A stretch of DNA of 39,519 nucleotides from the IMG/VR virus record IMGVR_UViG_3300027749_000235, positions 1 to 39,519 of that record. One strand, 5' to 3'. The notes under the pieces were generated by a model that saw nothing but the letters and a program-made list of their open reading frames with translations, was not told the DNA's origin and ran no database searches. A program made the translations under genes and the position numbers. Shown here piece after piece: positions 7,433 through 15,173 of the stretch (position 1 is the stretch's first letter; every line of letters starts with the position of its first letter). The DNA comes from a virus.

Positions 7433-8437
7433 ATGAGCCAAGAATACAAAATCACAGACACACTTCAGAAGTACTATGACAAAGTTTTCCAAGACGGAAA
7501 GCTTGTCAACATACACATCGGTATGTGGGGGATGAGCTACAATCTTGTAGAGGAGGATATCAAGCTGGACAACAAACTTCCAGACACCATCAAGCTCGGC
7601 AAGAAGATGCTTATCAAACCCGCAGTATACAATAAATTCAAGAGCCTGGAGCAAAAGATCCGTAAATATCTTTATACCAACTCATTTGACTTCCCTCTCG
7701 TATCTCAGGCGCACTTTGTACCGAAGACAAAGTATCTTGAGGTATACAAGAAACTTGACGAGATGCGCGACGAATACCTGGCGCTCACAGCAGAGTTCCT
7801 GGAAAAGTACGAAGATTACAAGAAAGAGGCCATCGAATACTACCAGGAGCATAAAGCTACTGTAGACGTAGATAACCTTGAGTCTTATTACCCTGCAGTA
7901 GCGAACGTACGAAACAAATTCTATCTAGATATCGTATCGTTTGAAATTGCCCTGCCTGCAGCCTTTTCTGAGCTTAATCTACAGGACGAGATTCAACGCG
8001 AAGTTGTTGAGTCTGAGGAAAGGCAGGGAGCAAAAAGCAAGTATCGAGAAGAGTACAACCGCCAGCTGAATACACATATGAGCAAAATTAATGATTTTGT
8101 GAGTGATGTGACAGCTACATTACGCTCCAAGATTGTAGAGCACTGCACAGTCGCACTAAGCAAGATCAATAAGAAGGAAGTGGTAAGTGACGCAAGCGTC
8201 AGAACGCTATTGAAGCATATCCAGGAATTCCGGGATATGAATTTTGTAGATGATCGAAATGTTGAAGCTGAGCTAGCTAAAGTTGAAAAATTGTTGGTAG
8301 GAGACCATGATTTCTCCAAAGATAAGGACGCTATGGGTCTTCTCCAGCAGCATTTGAACAGTGTAGTCGCAGAAGCAAAGTCTCTTTCAGACGTTGCAAA
8401 TATTTCTGGCGAGTACTTCCGTAAACTAAGCATCTAA
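7433..8437 (+). CDS. partner protein of the Ycf46-like ATPase, possibly DUF3150
   Basis: The 334-residue protein is mostly helical with long charged helices (EMRDEYLALTAEFLEKYEDY). It has no membrane segment or catalytic motif I can name. Length, helix content and its place directly after an AAA+ ATPase recall DUF3150 proteins, which sit beside AAA+ genes in phages and cyanobacteria, but I am unsure of the family. Its stop overlaps the next ATG (TAATG), so the genes are translationally coupled. It is inferred to be an adaptor or substrate of the ATPase. Confidence 0.75.
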   Translation: MSQEYKITDTLQKYYDKVFQDGKLVNIHIGMWGMSYNLVEEDIKLDNKLPDTIKLGKKMLIKPAVYNKFKSLEQKIRKYLYTNSFDFPLVSQAHFVPKTKYLEVYKKLDEMRDEYLALTAEFLEKYEDYKKEAIEYYQEHKATVDVDNLESYYPAVANVRNKFYLDIVSFEIALPAAFSELNLQDEIQREVVESEERQGAKSKYREEYNRQLNTHMSKINDFVSDVTATLRSKIVEHCTVALSKINKKEVVSDASVRTLLKHIQEFRDMNFVDDRNVEAELAKVEKLLVGDHDFSKDKDAMGLLQQHLNSVVAEAKSLSDVANISGEYFRKLSI

Positions 8438-8745
8438 TGTACGAAGACGAAGACGACCAAGGAGTATTGGAGCCGCCAAGATTTGACATGTTAACTGTCA
8501 AGTTTCGCGGGGATAATTACACCATCGCGCTACCATATTGTGAAGTTGCGAATGGAGATATCTCCTCCATAGCTGACGGTAAAGTAAATATTGCCATCCC
8601 TGCAAACGAAAACGAACACCCGCAAGCTGTAGAAATGTTATTTGCGGATTTTGTAAAACTTATCGAGCAAACCTTCGATATTAAAGAAATAGTGCAACTT
8701 TCGTTGCAAATGGCGGACAGTTACGACAACATATCAATACTATGA
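8437..8745 (+). CDS. hypothetical protein, 102 aa
   Basis: It starts within the TAATG overlap of the upstream gene and ends overlapping the DUF1257-like gene by 4 bases. It is acidic, with predicted strands (MLTVKFRGDNYTIALPYCEV) and a C-terminal helix. No family was recognised. Tight coupling to its neighbours suggests it belongs to the Ycf46 cassette. Confidence 0.7.
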   Translation: MYEDEDDQGVLEPPRFDMLTVKFRGDNYTIALPYCEVANGDISSIADGKVNIAIPANENEHPQAVEMLFADFVKLIEQTFDIKEIVQLSLQMADSYDNISIL

Positions 8746-9131
8746 GCCACAGCGTAAATATCAAAACACAGTTCAAAAGCATAGAGAACCTATTAGGTCA
8801 GTTTAAGAAAAAAGGCTGGAGCATCGCTAGCGGTATGAAATGCAATACCTATCCTAGTGATCCTCGCAGGGATGAAATCCACAAGTATGTGGCTAGGAAC
8901 CCCTCACCGAGTGGTTACGACATAGGTATCAACATTGATGCTGAAGGAAACGCTTATTTCGTATGCGACTTCTTTGACCGCAGTATCGAGAAGCAGCTGG
9001 GAAGCAATCTCAAAGATATCAAGCAGGGGTACGCTCTGGACGAAATCAAGAAATTCATGCAGGAGGAAGATCTTGAGTATAAAGTCGAAGAGCTTGCTAC
9101 TGGCGAGCTTGTAGTTACAGCTGAGAAATAA
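8742..9131 (+). CDS. Ycf35/DUF1257-like protein
   Basis: The 129-residue protein begins MSHSVNIKTQFKSIENLLGQ, like the MSHF..IKT..D...L start of Ycf35/DUF1257 proteins. It keeps the central GYDIGINIDAEGNAYFVCDF block that matches GYDIGF...YELVADL, then a helix (LDEIKKFMQEE) and a final strand (GELVVTAE). Ycf35 is found in cyanobacteria, red algal plastids and phages and has no assigned function. Linkage to a Ycf46-like ATPase and a DUF2997-like gene reinforces the call. It ends one base before the next ATG. Confidence 0.75.
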   Translation: MSHSVNIKTQFKSIENLLGQFKKKGWSIASGMKCNTYPSDPRRDEIHKYVARNPSPSGYDIGINIDAEGNAYFVCDFFDRSIEKQLGSNLKDIKQGYALDEIKKFMQEEDLEYKVEELATGELVVTAEK

Positions 9132-9132
9132 T

Positions 9133-9420
9133 ATGTCAAACGCGAAATACGAGCAGTTCGAGGCAGTCAAACCAACGCTCTTAAAAGCTGTTAAGGAAGT
9201 ATTGCTAAAGGAAGCCACCCCTCCTGGCGAGCGGCCTGTTGACTATGATATCTGTGTGCCTGCGCATGCTATGCATATGGATGACGACGAGGAAAACACT
9301 GCCAAAGCAGTTGTGACATACACTGTACATTGCCCTACAGAAAAGAAGCACACTGTCATGGTCAAGTTCAAATACAATAAGCTAGGTAAAATCGTAAACG
9401 ACTCATTGAGCTATGTCTAA
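9133..9420 (+). CDS. hypothetical protein, 95 aa
   Basis: No family was recognised. The first ~30 residues form a basic helix, followed by an acidic patch (MDDDEEN) and a strand-rich end (AVVTYTVHC, HTVMVKFKYN). The 3' end overlaps the DUF2997-like gene by 8 bases. It lies between the two conserved small partners of the Ycf46 cassette. Confidence 0.7.
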   Translation: MSNAKYEQFEAVKPTLLKAVKEVLLKEATPPGERPVDYDICVPAHAMHMDDDEENTAKAVVTYTVHCPTEKKHTVMVKFKYNKLGKIVNDSLSYV

Positions 9421-9613
9421 GAAAATTCAGTTCAAGATCAGTAAAGACGGTAATGTTAGCCTAGATAAGCTAGAAGGCTACGGTGAAGGCTGCCTGGATG
9501 TCACTAAATTCCTGGAGAAGTCCTTGGGTAAGGCTGACGAGTCTTCCAGAATGATGACTGACGAGTATAACGAACCTCAGTGCCTAGCTCAGTCTGAAAA
9601 GATACAGCATTAA
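9413..9613 (+). CDS. DUF2997-like protein
   Basis: The 66-residue protein has the DUF2997 pattern: an IQFKISKDGNVSLDKLEGYG strand-turn-strand start, then GEGCLDVTKFLEKSLG with the invariant Gly and Cys, and a short tail. DUF2997 genes commonly accompany DUF1257 genes in cyanobacteria and phages. The function is unknown. It overlaps the previous gene by 8 bases and the next by one base (TAATG). Confidence 0.7.
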   Translation: MSKKIQFKISKDGNVSLDKLEGYGEGCLDVTKFLEKSLGKADESSRMMTDEYNEPQCLAQSEKIQH

Positions 9614-9879
9614 TGACTACCCAGCTCTATATAGATAAAGAGGGTAACGTTAGTGGCTTGGCAGATGATGTAATCGACAGACTATGCTCCCTTGGCGAAA
9701 AGAAGGTAGCCAGGGTATCAAATGTAGAGTTTAACCACACGCAGCAGTGTTGGGTGGCTACAGACCTACAGGGAGCAGTCATAGCTGAGCACCCAGTACG
9801 CAGCGAAGTTATAGCTGCAGAAAGAAAGTATCTCAATAAATCTATTGAAGATGCCTTTGATGCTGCGGTAAATTTGTAG
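9613..9879 (+). CDS. hypothetical protein, 88 aa
   Basis: It begins with a TTQLYIDKEGNVSGL strand pattern that echoes the start of the DUF2997-like neighbour (IQFKISKDGNVSLDKL), so the two may be distant paralogues. The middle (RVSNVEFN...CWVATDLQG...RSEVIAAERKYL) resembles a small phage/plasmid family of unknown function. It is the last gene of the cassette; a promoter for the next transcription unit overlaps its end. Confidence 0.7.
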   Translation: MTTQLYIDKEGNVSGLADDVIDRLCSLGEKKVARVSNVEFNHTQQCWVATDLQGAVIAEHPVRSEVIAAERKYLNKSIEDAFDAAVNL

Positions 9880-9885
9880 TATAAT
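9857..9885 (+). promoter_or_regulatory. sigma70-like promoter
   Basis: TTGATG (9857-9862), 17 bases, TATAAT (9880-9885). It spans the last codons and stop of the previous gene. The predicted start near 9892 falls inside a perfect dyad at 9889-9913. Confidence 0.55.
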
Positions 9886-9888
9886 ATA

Positions 9889-9913
9889 CTTGCAGAGTCC
9901 GATCCTCTGCAAG
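9889..9913 (+). promoter_or_regulatory. perfect 9-bp dyad over the predicted transcription start
   Basis: CTTGCAGAG (9889-9897), a 7-base loop, CTCTGCAAG (9905-9913). It lies 3 bases after the TATAAT box. It could be a repressor operator, a protective 5' hairpin, or a terminator for the upstream cassette; no clean U-tract follows (GACTACTTTT). Confidence 0.6.
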
Positions 9914-9930
9914 GACTACTTTTACCATAT

Positions 9931-10242
9931 ATGCATAGACGAGATTTAATAAGATATCATACGCCCGACGGATCCTCAAGAAATCTACGCTCTTCTCCCA
10001 CAGGAGCGTTCGTACATTTCGAAATAATAAAAACACTCATTTTTGAGCAGTTGCGAGGTATAAATCGTATGGTGAGAGAAGCAGGTTCAGAAGGAATAGC
10101 GGACTATCACAACGAGTGTATAGACAACATTTCCGCGCTTTTTGAAGAATATGACCCTTTGGAGGACGAAATAAACGAACTCGAACAGAAGCTGGCTGCG
10201 CTTAAAGGCCGCCAAGAGCAAAATGCAAAGAATAAACCTTGA
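9931..10242 (+). CDS. hypothetical protein, 103 aa
   Basis: This is the first gene after the promoter at 9857-9885. It has a basic N-terminus, then helical, acidic sequence ending in a coiled-coil-like segment (DEINELEQKLAALKGRQEQN). No family was recognised. Its last codons lie in the first copy of a 24-base tandem duplication. Confidence 0.7.
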   Translation: MHRRDLIRYHTPDGSSRNLRSSPTGAFVHFEIIKTLIFEQLRGINRMVREAGSEGIADYHNECIDNISALFEEYDPLEDEINELEQKLAALKGRQEQNAKNKP

Positions 10243-10267
10243 ACAAAATGCAAAGAATAACCCTTGA
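10219..10267 (+). repeat. 24-base tandem duplication at a gene junction
   Basis: Copies at 10219-10242 and 10244-10267 differ at one base (AAACC versus AACCC). The first copy carries the end and stop of the upstream gene; the second carries the ATG of the downstream gene. Confidence 0.9.
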
Positions 10268-10634
10268 GATACTCAAATCCTTTTGTATATATGTCTGTGA
10301 CGAGGAAAGTGTCTTGTATGATTATCGACTGTGGTTGATTGAGTTGGTGGAGGACGACGCCGGAATTTATAGGCTTTATAGGTATTATGGTTACAATGGT
10401 GATGCCGAGCTTACAAAAAAGCTAGATTTATCTACAGAGCACATAGATATTGCTTTGGTAGCCTTTAAATCTAAACTCAAGGAGAAGCTAAGCGAAAAAA
10501 AATTCAGACTTCTCAAAAATGGCGAAGGGCTGACCTCTAGAGCTATTCTAAGTGTGCTTAAGCCCAAACCGGCTACTAAAGTTGTCGCTGTTAAAACCCC
10601 AAAACAAATTGAGCACAGAAAACTACAATTATGA
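10248..10634 (+). CDS. hypothetical protein, 128 aa
   Basis: The ATG at 10248 lies in the second copy of the tandem duplication; a TTG at 10239 overlapping the previous stop would add three residues. The product is helical, ending in a basic tail (KPKPATKVVAVKTPKQIEHR). No family was recognised. It overlaps the phosphatase-like gene by 4 bases (ATGA). Confidence 0.65.
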   Translation: MQRITLEILKSFCIYVCDEESVLYDYRLWLIELVEDDAGIYRLYRYYGYNGDAELTKKLDLSTEHIDIALVAFKSKLKEKLSEKKFRLLKNGEGLTSRAILSVLKPKPATKVVAVKTPKQIEHRKLQL

Positions 10635-11170
10635 TAAACAGTGTAATTATTACCGCGCTGAACAAAGCCTTGGATATCCCATACAAGGAAAATTTAGAGC
10701 AAAACGTATGGATCACCACAGTAGATCCTGAAGATAGAGATAAAGTTTTAAAATTAAAGAATAGGCTATCCAGGAAAGGAATAGCACATTTCAGTCAATA
10801 TTTCAGAGACTGGAGTGACGAAGACACAGAACCATTTATTCAACAAAACCTAAATGAACAAGGACCTCAAGAGCAACACGTCAACAACATCATCAGTTTT
10901 TTGGATCCTTTTGTCGATAGCCCTGCCGTTTATAATCTGGGGGTTAATTGCTTTGCAGGCATATCGCGCAGTACGGCAGTGGGTATCATTGCTTGGGTAA
11001 TGCAGGGAAAGACTCCGGAAGAAGCATTGAGACTTACTCTCGATGTTCGTCCACAAGCCTGGCCGAATCTGAGAATGCTCGGATTCGCCAGCAAGCGGCT
11101 AGGTGTGGATATCTTTACACCTATGAAAAAATGGAAATCAGAACCTATCAACAGATTCCACACAACATGA
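10631..11170 (+). CDS. tyrosine/dual-specificity phosphatase-like protein
   Basis: The signature loop CFAGISRS fits the CX5R(S/T) motif, with nucleophile Cys107 and Arg113, inside GVNCFAGISRSTA. The usual His before the Cys is Asn106. The downstream helix (EEALRLTLDVRPQAWPNLRM) matches the substrate-facing end of small protein tyrosine phosphatases. The 179-residue length is normal for this group. The substrate is unknown: a phosphoprotein or a phosphorylated nucleotide/RNA end. It overlaps the SbcD-like gene at ATGA. Confidence 0.75.
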   Translation: MINSVIITALNKALDIPYKENLEQNVWITTVDPEDRDKVLKLKNRLSRKGIAHFSQYFRDWSDEDTEPFIQQNLNEQGPQEQHVNNIISFLDPFVDSPAVYNLGVNCFAGISRSTAVGIIAWVMQGKTPEEALRLTLDVRPQAWPNLRMLGFASKRLGVDIFTPMKKWKSEPINRFHTT

Positions 11171-12258
11171 AGTTCATAGCATTTAGCGACCAACATCTAG
11201 AAAGCAAACTTTATAACATTCCAGAACTAGAGCAAGATAACCGAGAATTATTCTCTATGGTTATCGATAAGGCTCTTGAGTATGAGGTGGATTACCTCGT
11301 CAGCGTTGGTGATTTATTCGATAATAATAAACCTAGTAGCGACACCATCAGATTCGTTACAGCAGAGCTAAGAAGACTAGAAGGAAAGGTAATTCCTGTA
11401 GCTATTGCAGGAGATCACAGCAAACCTATCAACGGAAGTACATGGGAGAGTGTATGTGGGTTTAAACCTATTAACAGTGTTCCTGAGTTCGCCGGCGTAG
11501 ACTATAGTGATAATCCTAGTGACGTTATCGAGCTCTTGAATATTGAACTTAATAGAAAAGCTCCGAATACTGTAGTGAGTATATTCCTACATCAACAGGT
11601 ACCTGAGTTGTGGCCGTTCTGCGAAGAGAAGAAAAAGATCAGTCTCAAGGATCTGGATCTCTCCAATCAGTGCGAAAGTATTCGTGGAGTATTCCTGGGC
11701 GATATTCATATCAGAAGGCAGATGCGCTTTCATGATATCTCCTGCGATAAAGAGTTGTTCTGCGGGTATTGCGGCAGCCTAGGTGTGACTGCAGCCAATG
11801 AGACTGTTAAAGAAGGCTTATATTTCTTCGACGGCGAGAAGCTGAAGAATATTAAATATGCCCTTCCTAGGCAGTATGTCACACTAGACGTCACACCTGA
11901 TAACCTTGAAGCTCAGACAAAAGATACCCAGTACGCCACCTACAAGCTAGGTCCAAAGCGTCCTGTATTCCTTGTTAAACTACACGACGGTGTGGATGTT
12001 GGAAACAAATTAGATTTCTTGCATGAGATTGGTTTCGTGAAGACCAGTAAGGTAAAGCAAGACAAAGACGGTAAAGAAGAGTTGGTTAATATTCGCTCAG
12101 AGATCAAAACAGCCGACAGGTTCTGTGGTGTTCTTCGCGAGCTTACAAGAGGAGTTGAAAATAGCGAGGCAGTATACAATCTAGCGTATAAGTTACTGAC
12201 TGAAGGTGATCCTAAAACAACATTAGACCAGTTCAAAGAAAGCATATACTCAGCATAA
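11167..12258 (+). CDS. SbcD/Mre11-like nuclease (T4 gp47-like)
   Basis: Calcineurin-type phosphoesterase motifs are in order: FSDQHLES, SVGDLFDNN, AIAGDHSKP (the GNHD/E position), FLHQQV and LGDIHIRR. The start at 11167 overlaps the phosphatase stop; an open frame extends further upstream to 10948 but lies inside that gene. The 363-residue length fits phage gp47. The partner is the SbcC/Rad50 gene at 15456. Together they process double-strand ends for recombination-dependent replication. GDHS in place of GNHD alters a conserved metal/catalytic motif, though the His is kept. Confidence 0.85.
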   Translation: MKFIAFSDQHLESKLYNIPELEQDNRELFSMVIDKALEYEVDYLVSVGDLFDNNKPSSDTIRFVTAELRRLEGKVIPVAIAGDHSKPINGSTWESVCGFKPINSVPEFAGVDYSDNPSDVIELLNIELNRKAPNTVVSIFLHQQVPELWPFCEEKKKISLKDLDLSNQCESIRGVFLGDIHIRRQMRFHDISCDKELFCGYCGSLGVTAANETVKEGLYFFDGEKLKNIKYALPRQYVTLDVTPDNLEAQTKDTQYATYKLGPKRPVFLVKLHDGVDVGNKLDFLHEIGFVKTSKVKQDKDGKEELVNIRSEIKTADRFCGVLRELTRGVENSEAVYNLAYKLLTEGDPKTTLDQFKESIYSA

Positions 12259-12265
12259 ACATACT

Positions 12266-12466
12266 ATGAGCATACTAGGCAAAAAAGGTGTAACCCCTGA
12301 AATGCAGTTCACATGCGGAGACTGCAATGATGTAATTACAGGACAACAGGTGCTCGATGGCGAGTACCTGTATGTAGTTAAAGAGTACCCCACAGATCCA
12401 ACAAAGTCAGTCTGGCGGTGCGAACTCTGTCAAGATGATCACAACGACAAAACTTACGAAGAGTAA
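12266..12466 (+). CDS. small zinc-ribbon protein, 66 aa
   Basis: Two CxxC knuckles, CGDC (about residues 17-20) and CELC (about 52-55), are separated by a strand-rich segment, a typical zinc ribbon. The flanks are short and acidic. It may bind nucleic acid or protein. The leader is A/T-rich without a ribosome binding site. Confidence 0.7.
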   Translation: MSILGKKGVTPEMQFTCGDCNDVITGQQVLDGEYLYVVKEYPTDPTKSVWRCELCQDDHNDKTYEE

Positions 12467-12733
12467 ATGTGTGTACGTGTATACAACAAAGACACAAAGG
12501 AAGATACTGACACCCCTACAGGGTTTGCAGATATGCTGGGGATATCTGCAAAAGATCTTCCTGTGGATAATGCTCTTGGGCAGCTTATACCTGAAAGCTG
12601 CCTTTGTCAGGTAAACATTGAAAAAGCCTGTAAGCTCCACGGCTATAGCTATATTGAAAATGCTGATTTCGATATAGTAATATCCAAAAAGTCCCCCGAG
12701 AACTCTATTCAAGATATATTAAAACACCGATGA
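12467..12733 (+). CDS. hypothetical protein, 88 aa
   Basis: It begins directly after the stop of the zinc-ribbon gene (TAAATG) and overlaps the next gene by 4 bases. No family was recognised. Three Cys residues (at the start, CLC) do not form a clear metal site. Confidence 0.6.
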   Translation: MCVRVYNKDTKEDTDTPTGFADMLGISAKDLPVDNALGQLIPESCLCQVNIEKACKLHGYSYIENADFDIVISKKSPENSIQDILKHR

Positions 12734-12951
12734 GACAAATCGTACTTCAAGAAAGACGCAAGAGGATGGGCTGTCCCTGGAAAGATTTTATGCGTTATAG
12801 TGCACAAATAAATGAAATAACTGCACTAGATAGTGCTCGCTGGGAGTTGATTAAAAGAAAGCCTGGCGGAGCCCATGCAGACATAGACTATAACAATAAA
12901 AGAGAGTGGCGGGTGATATTCAGAGAAACAATCGAGTATGTAGTAGAATAA
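12730..12951 (+). CDS. hypothetical protein, 73 aa
   Basis: A small basic protein with many Arg/Lys in the first half (MRQIVLQERRKRMG). No family was recognised. It starts in an ATGA overlap. Confidence 0.6.
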   Translation: MRQIVLQERRKRMGCPWKDFMRYSAQINEITALDSARWELIKRKPGGAHADIDYNNKREWRVIFRETIEYVVE

Positions 12952-12956
12952 TATGC

Positions 12957-13172
12957 ATGGATCCAGAATTGAATACATCGTACAAATACGTCGTACAAAT
13001 ACGAGTGCAAGACTATTGGCTAGACTACGGAGATAGTGTTTTCAGCGTAGAGTTCAGATATCGAAAGGACGCAGAAGCTCATCTAGCAGATGCAAAAAAA
13101 AATAAACCATACGGTGATTTTAAATTAGTTAAAAGAACGCACACATTTACTGACGAAAATATATGTACGTAA
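12957..13172 (+). CDS. hypothetical protein, 71 aa
   Basis: I chose the ATG at 12957, 5 bases after the previous stop; a GTG at 12906 lies inside the upstream gene. The product is strand-rich (YKYVVQIRVQDYWLDY, FSVEFRY) with a helix and a basic end. No family was recognised. Confidence 0.6.
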   Translation: MDPELNTSYKYVVQIRVQDYWLDYGDSVFSVEFRYRKDAEAHLADAKKNKPYGDFKLVKRTHTFTDENICT

Positions 13173-13360
13173 TTGACGGACAATCAGGAATAAATCAGTT
13201 TAAACGTTGCACCATAGGATCAGGAAGCACAGAGGAAGCGGCATGGCTTGATGCGCTAGGTCCAAAGCCCTGGAGCGACCGAGCCAAGAAGCTTAAGAAG
13301 ATCTACATTTGTAGAAAGCTAGAAGAAGGCGAAGAAGTCAGATATAGCGAAGATGATTGA
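13163..13360 (+). CDS. hypothetical protein, 65 aa
   Basis: It overlaps the previous gene by 10 bases and the next by 8. The sequence has an EEAAWLDALGPKPWSDRAKK segment that looks like a helix-turn-helix-sized helical unit. No family was recognised. Confidence 0.6.
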   Translation: MYVIDGQSGINQFKRCTIGSGSTEEAAWLDALGPKPWSDRAKKLKKIYICRKLEEGEEVRYSEDD

Positions 13361-13646
13361 TATGCTTGAAAAAATAACTAAAAAAGCAACTTTTATCATA
13401 CAGCGTAAAATAAATAAAATAGATACGCCGCGTCGTAGATATAAGTGGGTAGATTACATAAAATGTCGCAGTGTGCTGGAGGCTGTACAGCTCACCGATC
13501 AAATTTATCAAGGAGAACCTCCTGAATTGCGAGGTTATAGTACACGACTAATTAGTAGGCTTGTAGTTGAACAGACTTTGGATATACACGAGGATGATAT
13601 GGATTTTATTGGGCAACAGCTAGACATACCGAGTTTTCATGATTAG
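13353..13646 (+). CDS. hypothetical protein, 97 aa
   Basis: It is basic at the N-terminus and acidic at the C-terminus. The start could be the ATG at 13353 or at 13362. No motif was recognised. It is followed by a short A/T-rich gap (TTAATAAT) before the UV endonuclease gene. Confidence 0.6.
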   Translation: MIDMLEKITKKATFIIQRKINKIDTPRRRYKWVDYIKCRSVLEAVQLTDQIYQGEPPELRGYSTRLISRLVVEQTLDIHEDDMDFIGQQLDIPSFHD

Positions 13647-13657
13647 CTGTTAATAAT

Positions 13658-14572
13658 ATGATTAGAAACAAAGGTGTCTGCTGTATTGTACTAGGGCTCG
13701 AGGACAATGACCCTCCACTCAAGTTCAAGACAATGACCTACAAACGCTTCAGCTCTTTGGATAGGGCTGAAGCTTTGGTCAAGCTAGGAGATGTCATTTT
13801 AAACAATCTCCTGGTCACAGAGAAGGCTATAGCATATTGCGGATTTAGAAAGCATAACTATAGGTTAAGCAGCAATATATTTCCATTGATGACCTATGAT
13901 AAGGCCAGGATCGTTTTCGAAGACTTCCCACAGATCGACGATATCATGGGTCAGCTCGACAAGGTCAAATTGGTTAGGGAACTATACAACGTCAGGCTGA
14001 GTAGTCATCCTGACCAATTCAATGTACTAGCTAGCTTAAACGAAGATGCTGTGCGTCGTACAATACGTGAACTAGACTTTCAAGGCTGGTTCATGACTAG
14101 GATCGGCTGTCCTGAAGATTATAATGCTCCTATAAACATACATGTTAATAGATCGTTGAGAGGAGGAGATCACTTTGAAATCAAAGATCTTTTTTATGAG
14201 AATTTTCATAAATTGACCGACGGTGTAAAAAAGAGGCTCGTACTCGAGAATGATGACAAGGCAGCAGGGTGGTCAGTATGGGATCTATACACTAGATTCT
14301 ATGGCGACGGCGACACTCCAGTAACTTTCGACTATCTTCATCACAAATGCCATAACAATGGTGGTGTAAATGAAGAAGAGGCGTTTGACATGGCTGTACA
14401 TTCCTGGGGAAAGTATACGCCACTATTTCACTATAGCGAAAGTATACCTGGAGACAAGAACCCGCGAAAGCATGCAGATTATGCCTCCAGGCTGCCAAAT
14501 ACATACAACACAACAATCGACTTGGACTTCGAGTTCAAGATGAAAGAAAAATCATTTGAACACCTACCGTGA
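13658..14572 (+). CDS. UvdE/UvsE-type UV damage endonuclease
   Basis: The 304-residue protein matches the TIM-barrel UVDE family: VRLSSHPDQFNVLAS, INIHVN...GG, LVLENDD, and the metal-site block TFDYLHHKCHNN, with a late His-rich HSWGKYTPLFHYSES. These enzymes nick 5' to pyrimidine dimers and other lesions using a cluster of metal ions held by His and Glu residues. Its presence suggests light exposure or a phage strategy to repair its own genome. It overlaps the next gene by 4 bases (GTGA). Confidence 0.88.
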   Translation: MIRNKGVCCIVLGLEDNDPPLKFKTMTYKRFSSLDRAEALVKLGDVILNNLLVTEKAIAYCGFRKHNYRLSSNIFPLMTYDKARIVFEDFPQIDDIMGQLDKVKLVRELYNVRLSSHPDQFNVLASLNEDAVRRTIRELDFQGWFMTRIGCPEDYNAPINIHVNRSLRGGDHFEIKDLFYENFHKLTDGVKKRLVLENDDKAAGWSVWDLYTRFYGDGDTPVTFDYLHHKCHNNGGVNEEEAFDMAVHSWGKYTPLFHYSESIPGDKNPRKHADYASRLPNTYNTTIDLDFEFKMKEKSFEHLP

Positions 14573-14838
14573 ATCAAAAAATAATAGAGAACGTCAGGCT
14601 CGAGATACACCATAGATATTGGCGAGGCTGGAATACTCCTGGCGAATGGGGGAACTGGTATCCAGCCAGCCCCAACCTAGCCTACAAGTACGAGGAAGGT
14701 AACCTCGATCCTGTAATCGCGCAAATGCAGAAAAGAATTAACAAATTACTGAAGGAACAAGACGATCTAGCTATGGAACACAAGGTCGAATACAAAATTG
14801 TAAAAGTTAGAGAAATTAAAATTACCGAAGACGTATGA
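14569..14838 (+). CDS. hypothetical protein, 89 aa
   Basis: GTG start in a GTGA overlap with the UV endonuclease gene. The sequence has a Trp/Gly-rich first half (HHRYWRGWNTPGEWGNWYPA) and a charged helix after it. No family was recognised. It may be co-translated with its neighbours. Confidence 0.6.
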   Translation: MNQKIIENVRLEIHHRYWRGWNTPGEWGNWYPASPNLAYKYEEGNLDPVIAQMQKRINKLLKEQDDLAMEHKVEYKIVKVREIKITEDV

Positions 14839-15173
14839 AAAAATTATATAAACTTGCGTTAGTTACTGTGGTTTGCGCCGAAGACGAGTACGAGGCTAAG
14901 AGGTATATTGCCGACAACGACAAGATCGACCACCTAGCTTTTCAGGCGATATCTGAAATCTCCTGCAGAGGTGAGATTCCCTGGGGCTGGTCAGAAGCGA
15001 TGTGTCCACTAGACGCGGAAAAAAGCTTCAAAGACCCATGGCACGACCTATCCATCGAAGAAATCCTCGAAGAACTGGAGAATGAGGTGGCTAAGACTGT
15101 GACCCATACAGAGATGCTGCTTAAATATAGGGAGTTGGAGAAAAGGCTAGCGAAACTTGAGGAGAAACTATGA
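14835..15173 (+). CDS. hypothetical protein, 112 aa
   Basis: The N-terminal half has a strand followed by the pattern AEDEYEAKRYIADN, a form common in small phage proteins. The C-terminal half is a long acidic coiled-coil-like helix (LEELENEVAKTV to the end). No family was recognised. Overlaps of 4 bases at both ends. Confidence 0.6.
   Translation: MKKLYKLALVTVVCAEDEYEAKRYIADNDKIDHLAFQAISEISCRGEIPWGWSEAMCPLDAEKSFKDPWHDLSIEEILEELENEVAKTVTHTEMLLKYRELEKRLAKLEEKL

Noticed and set aside
10948-11166. N-terminal extension of the SbcD-like gene
   Set aside because: It lies in another frame of the phosphatase gene, whose motifs are clear, and the Mre11 fold begins at the ATG at 11167.
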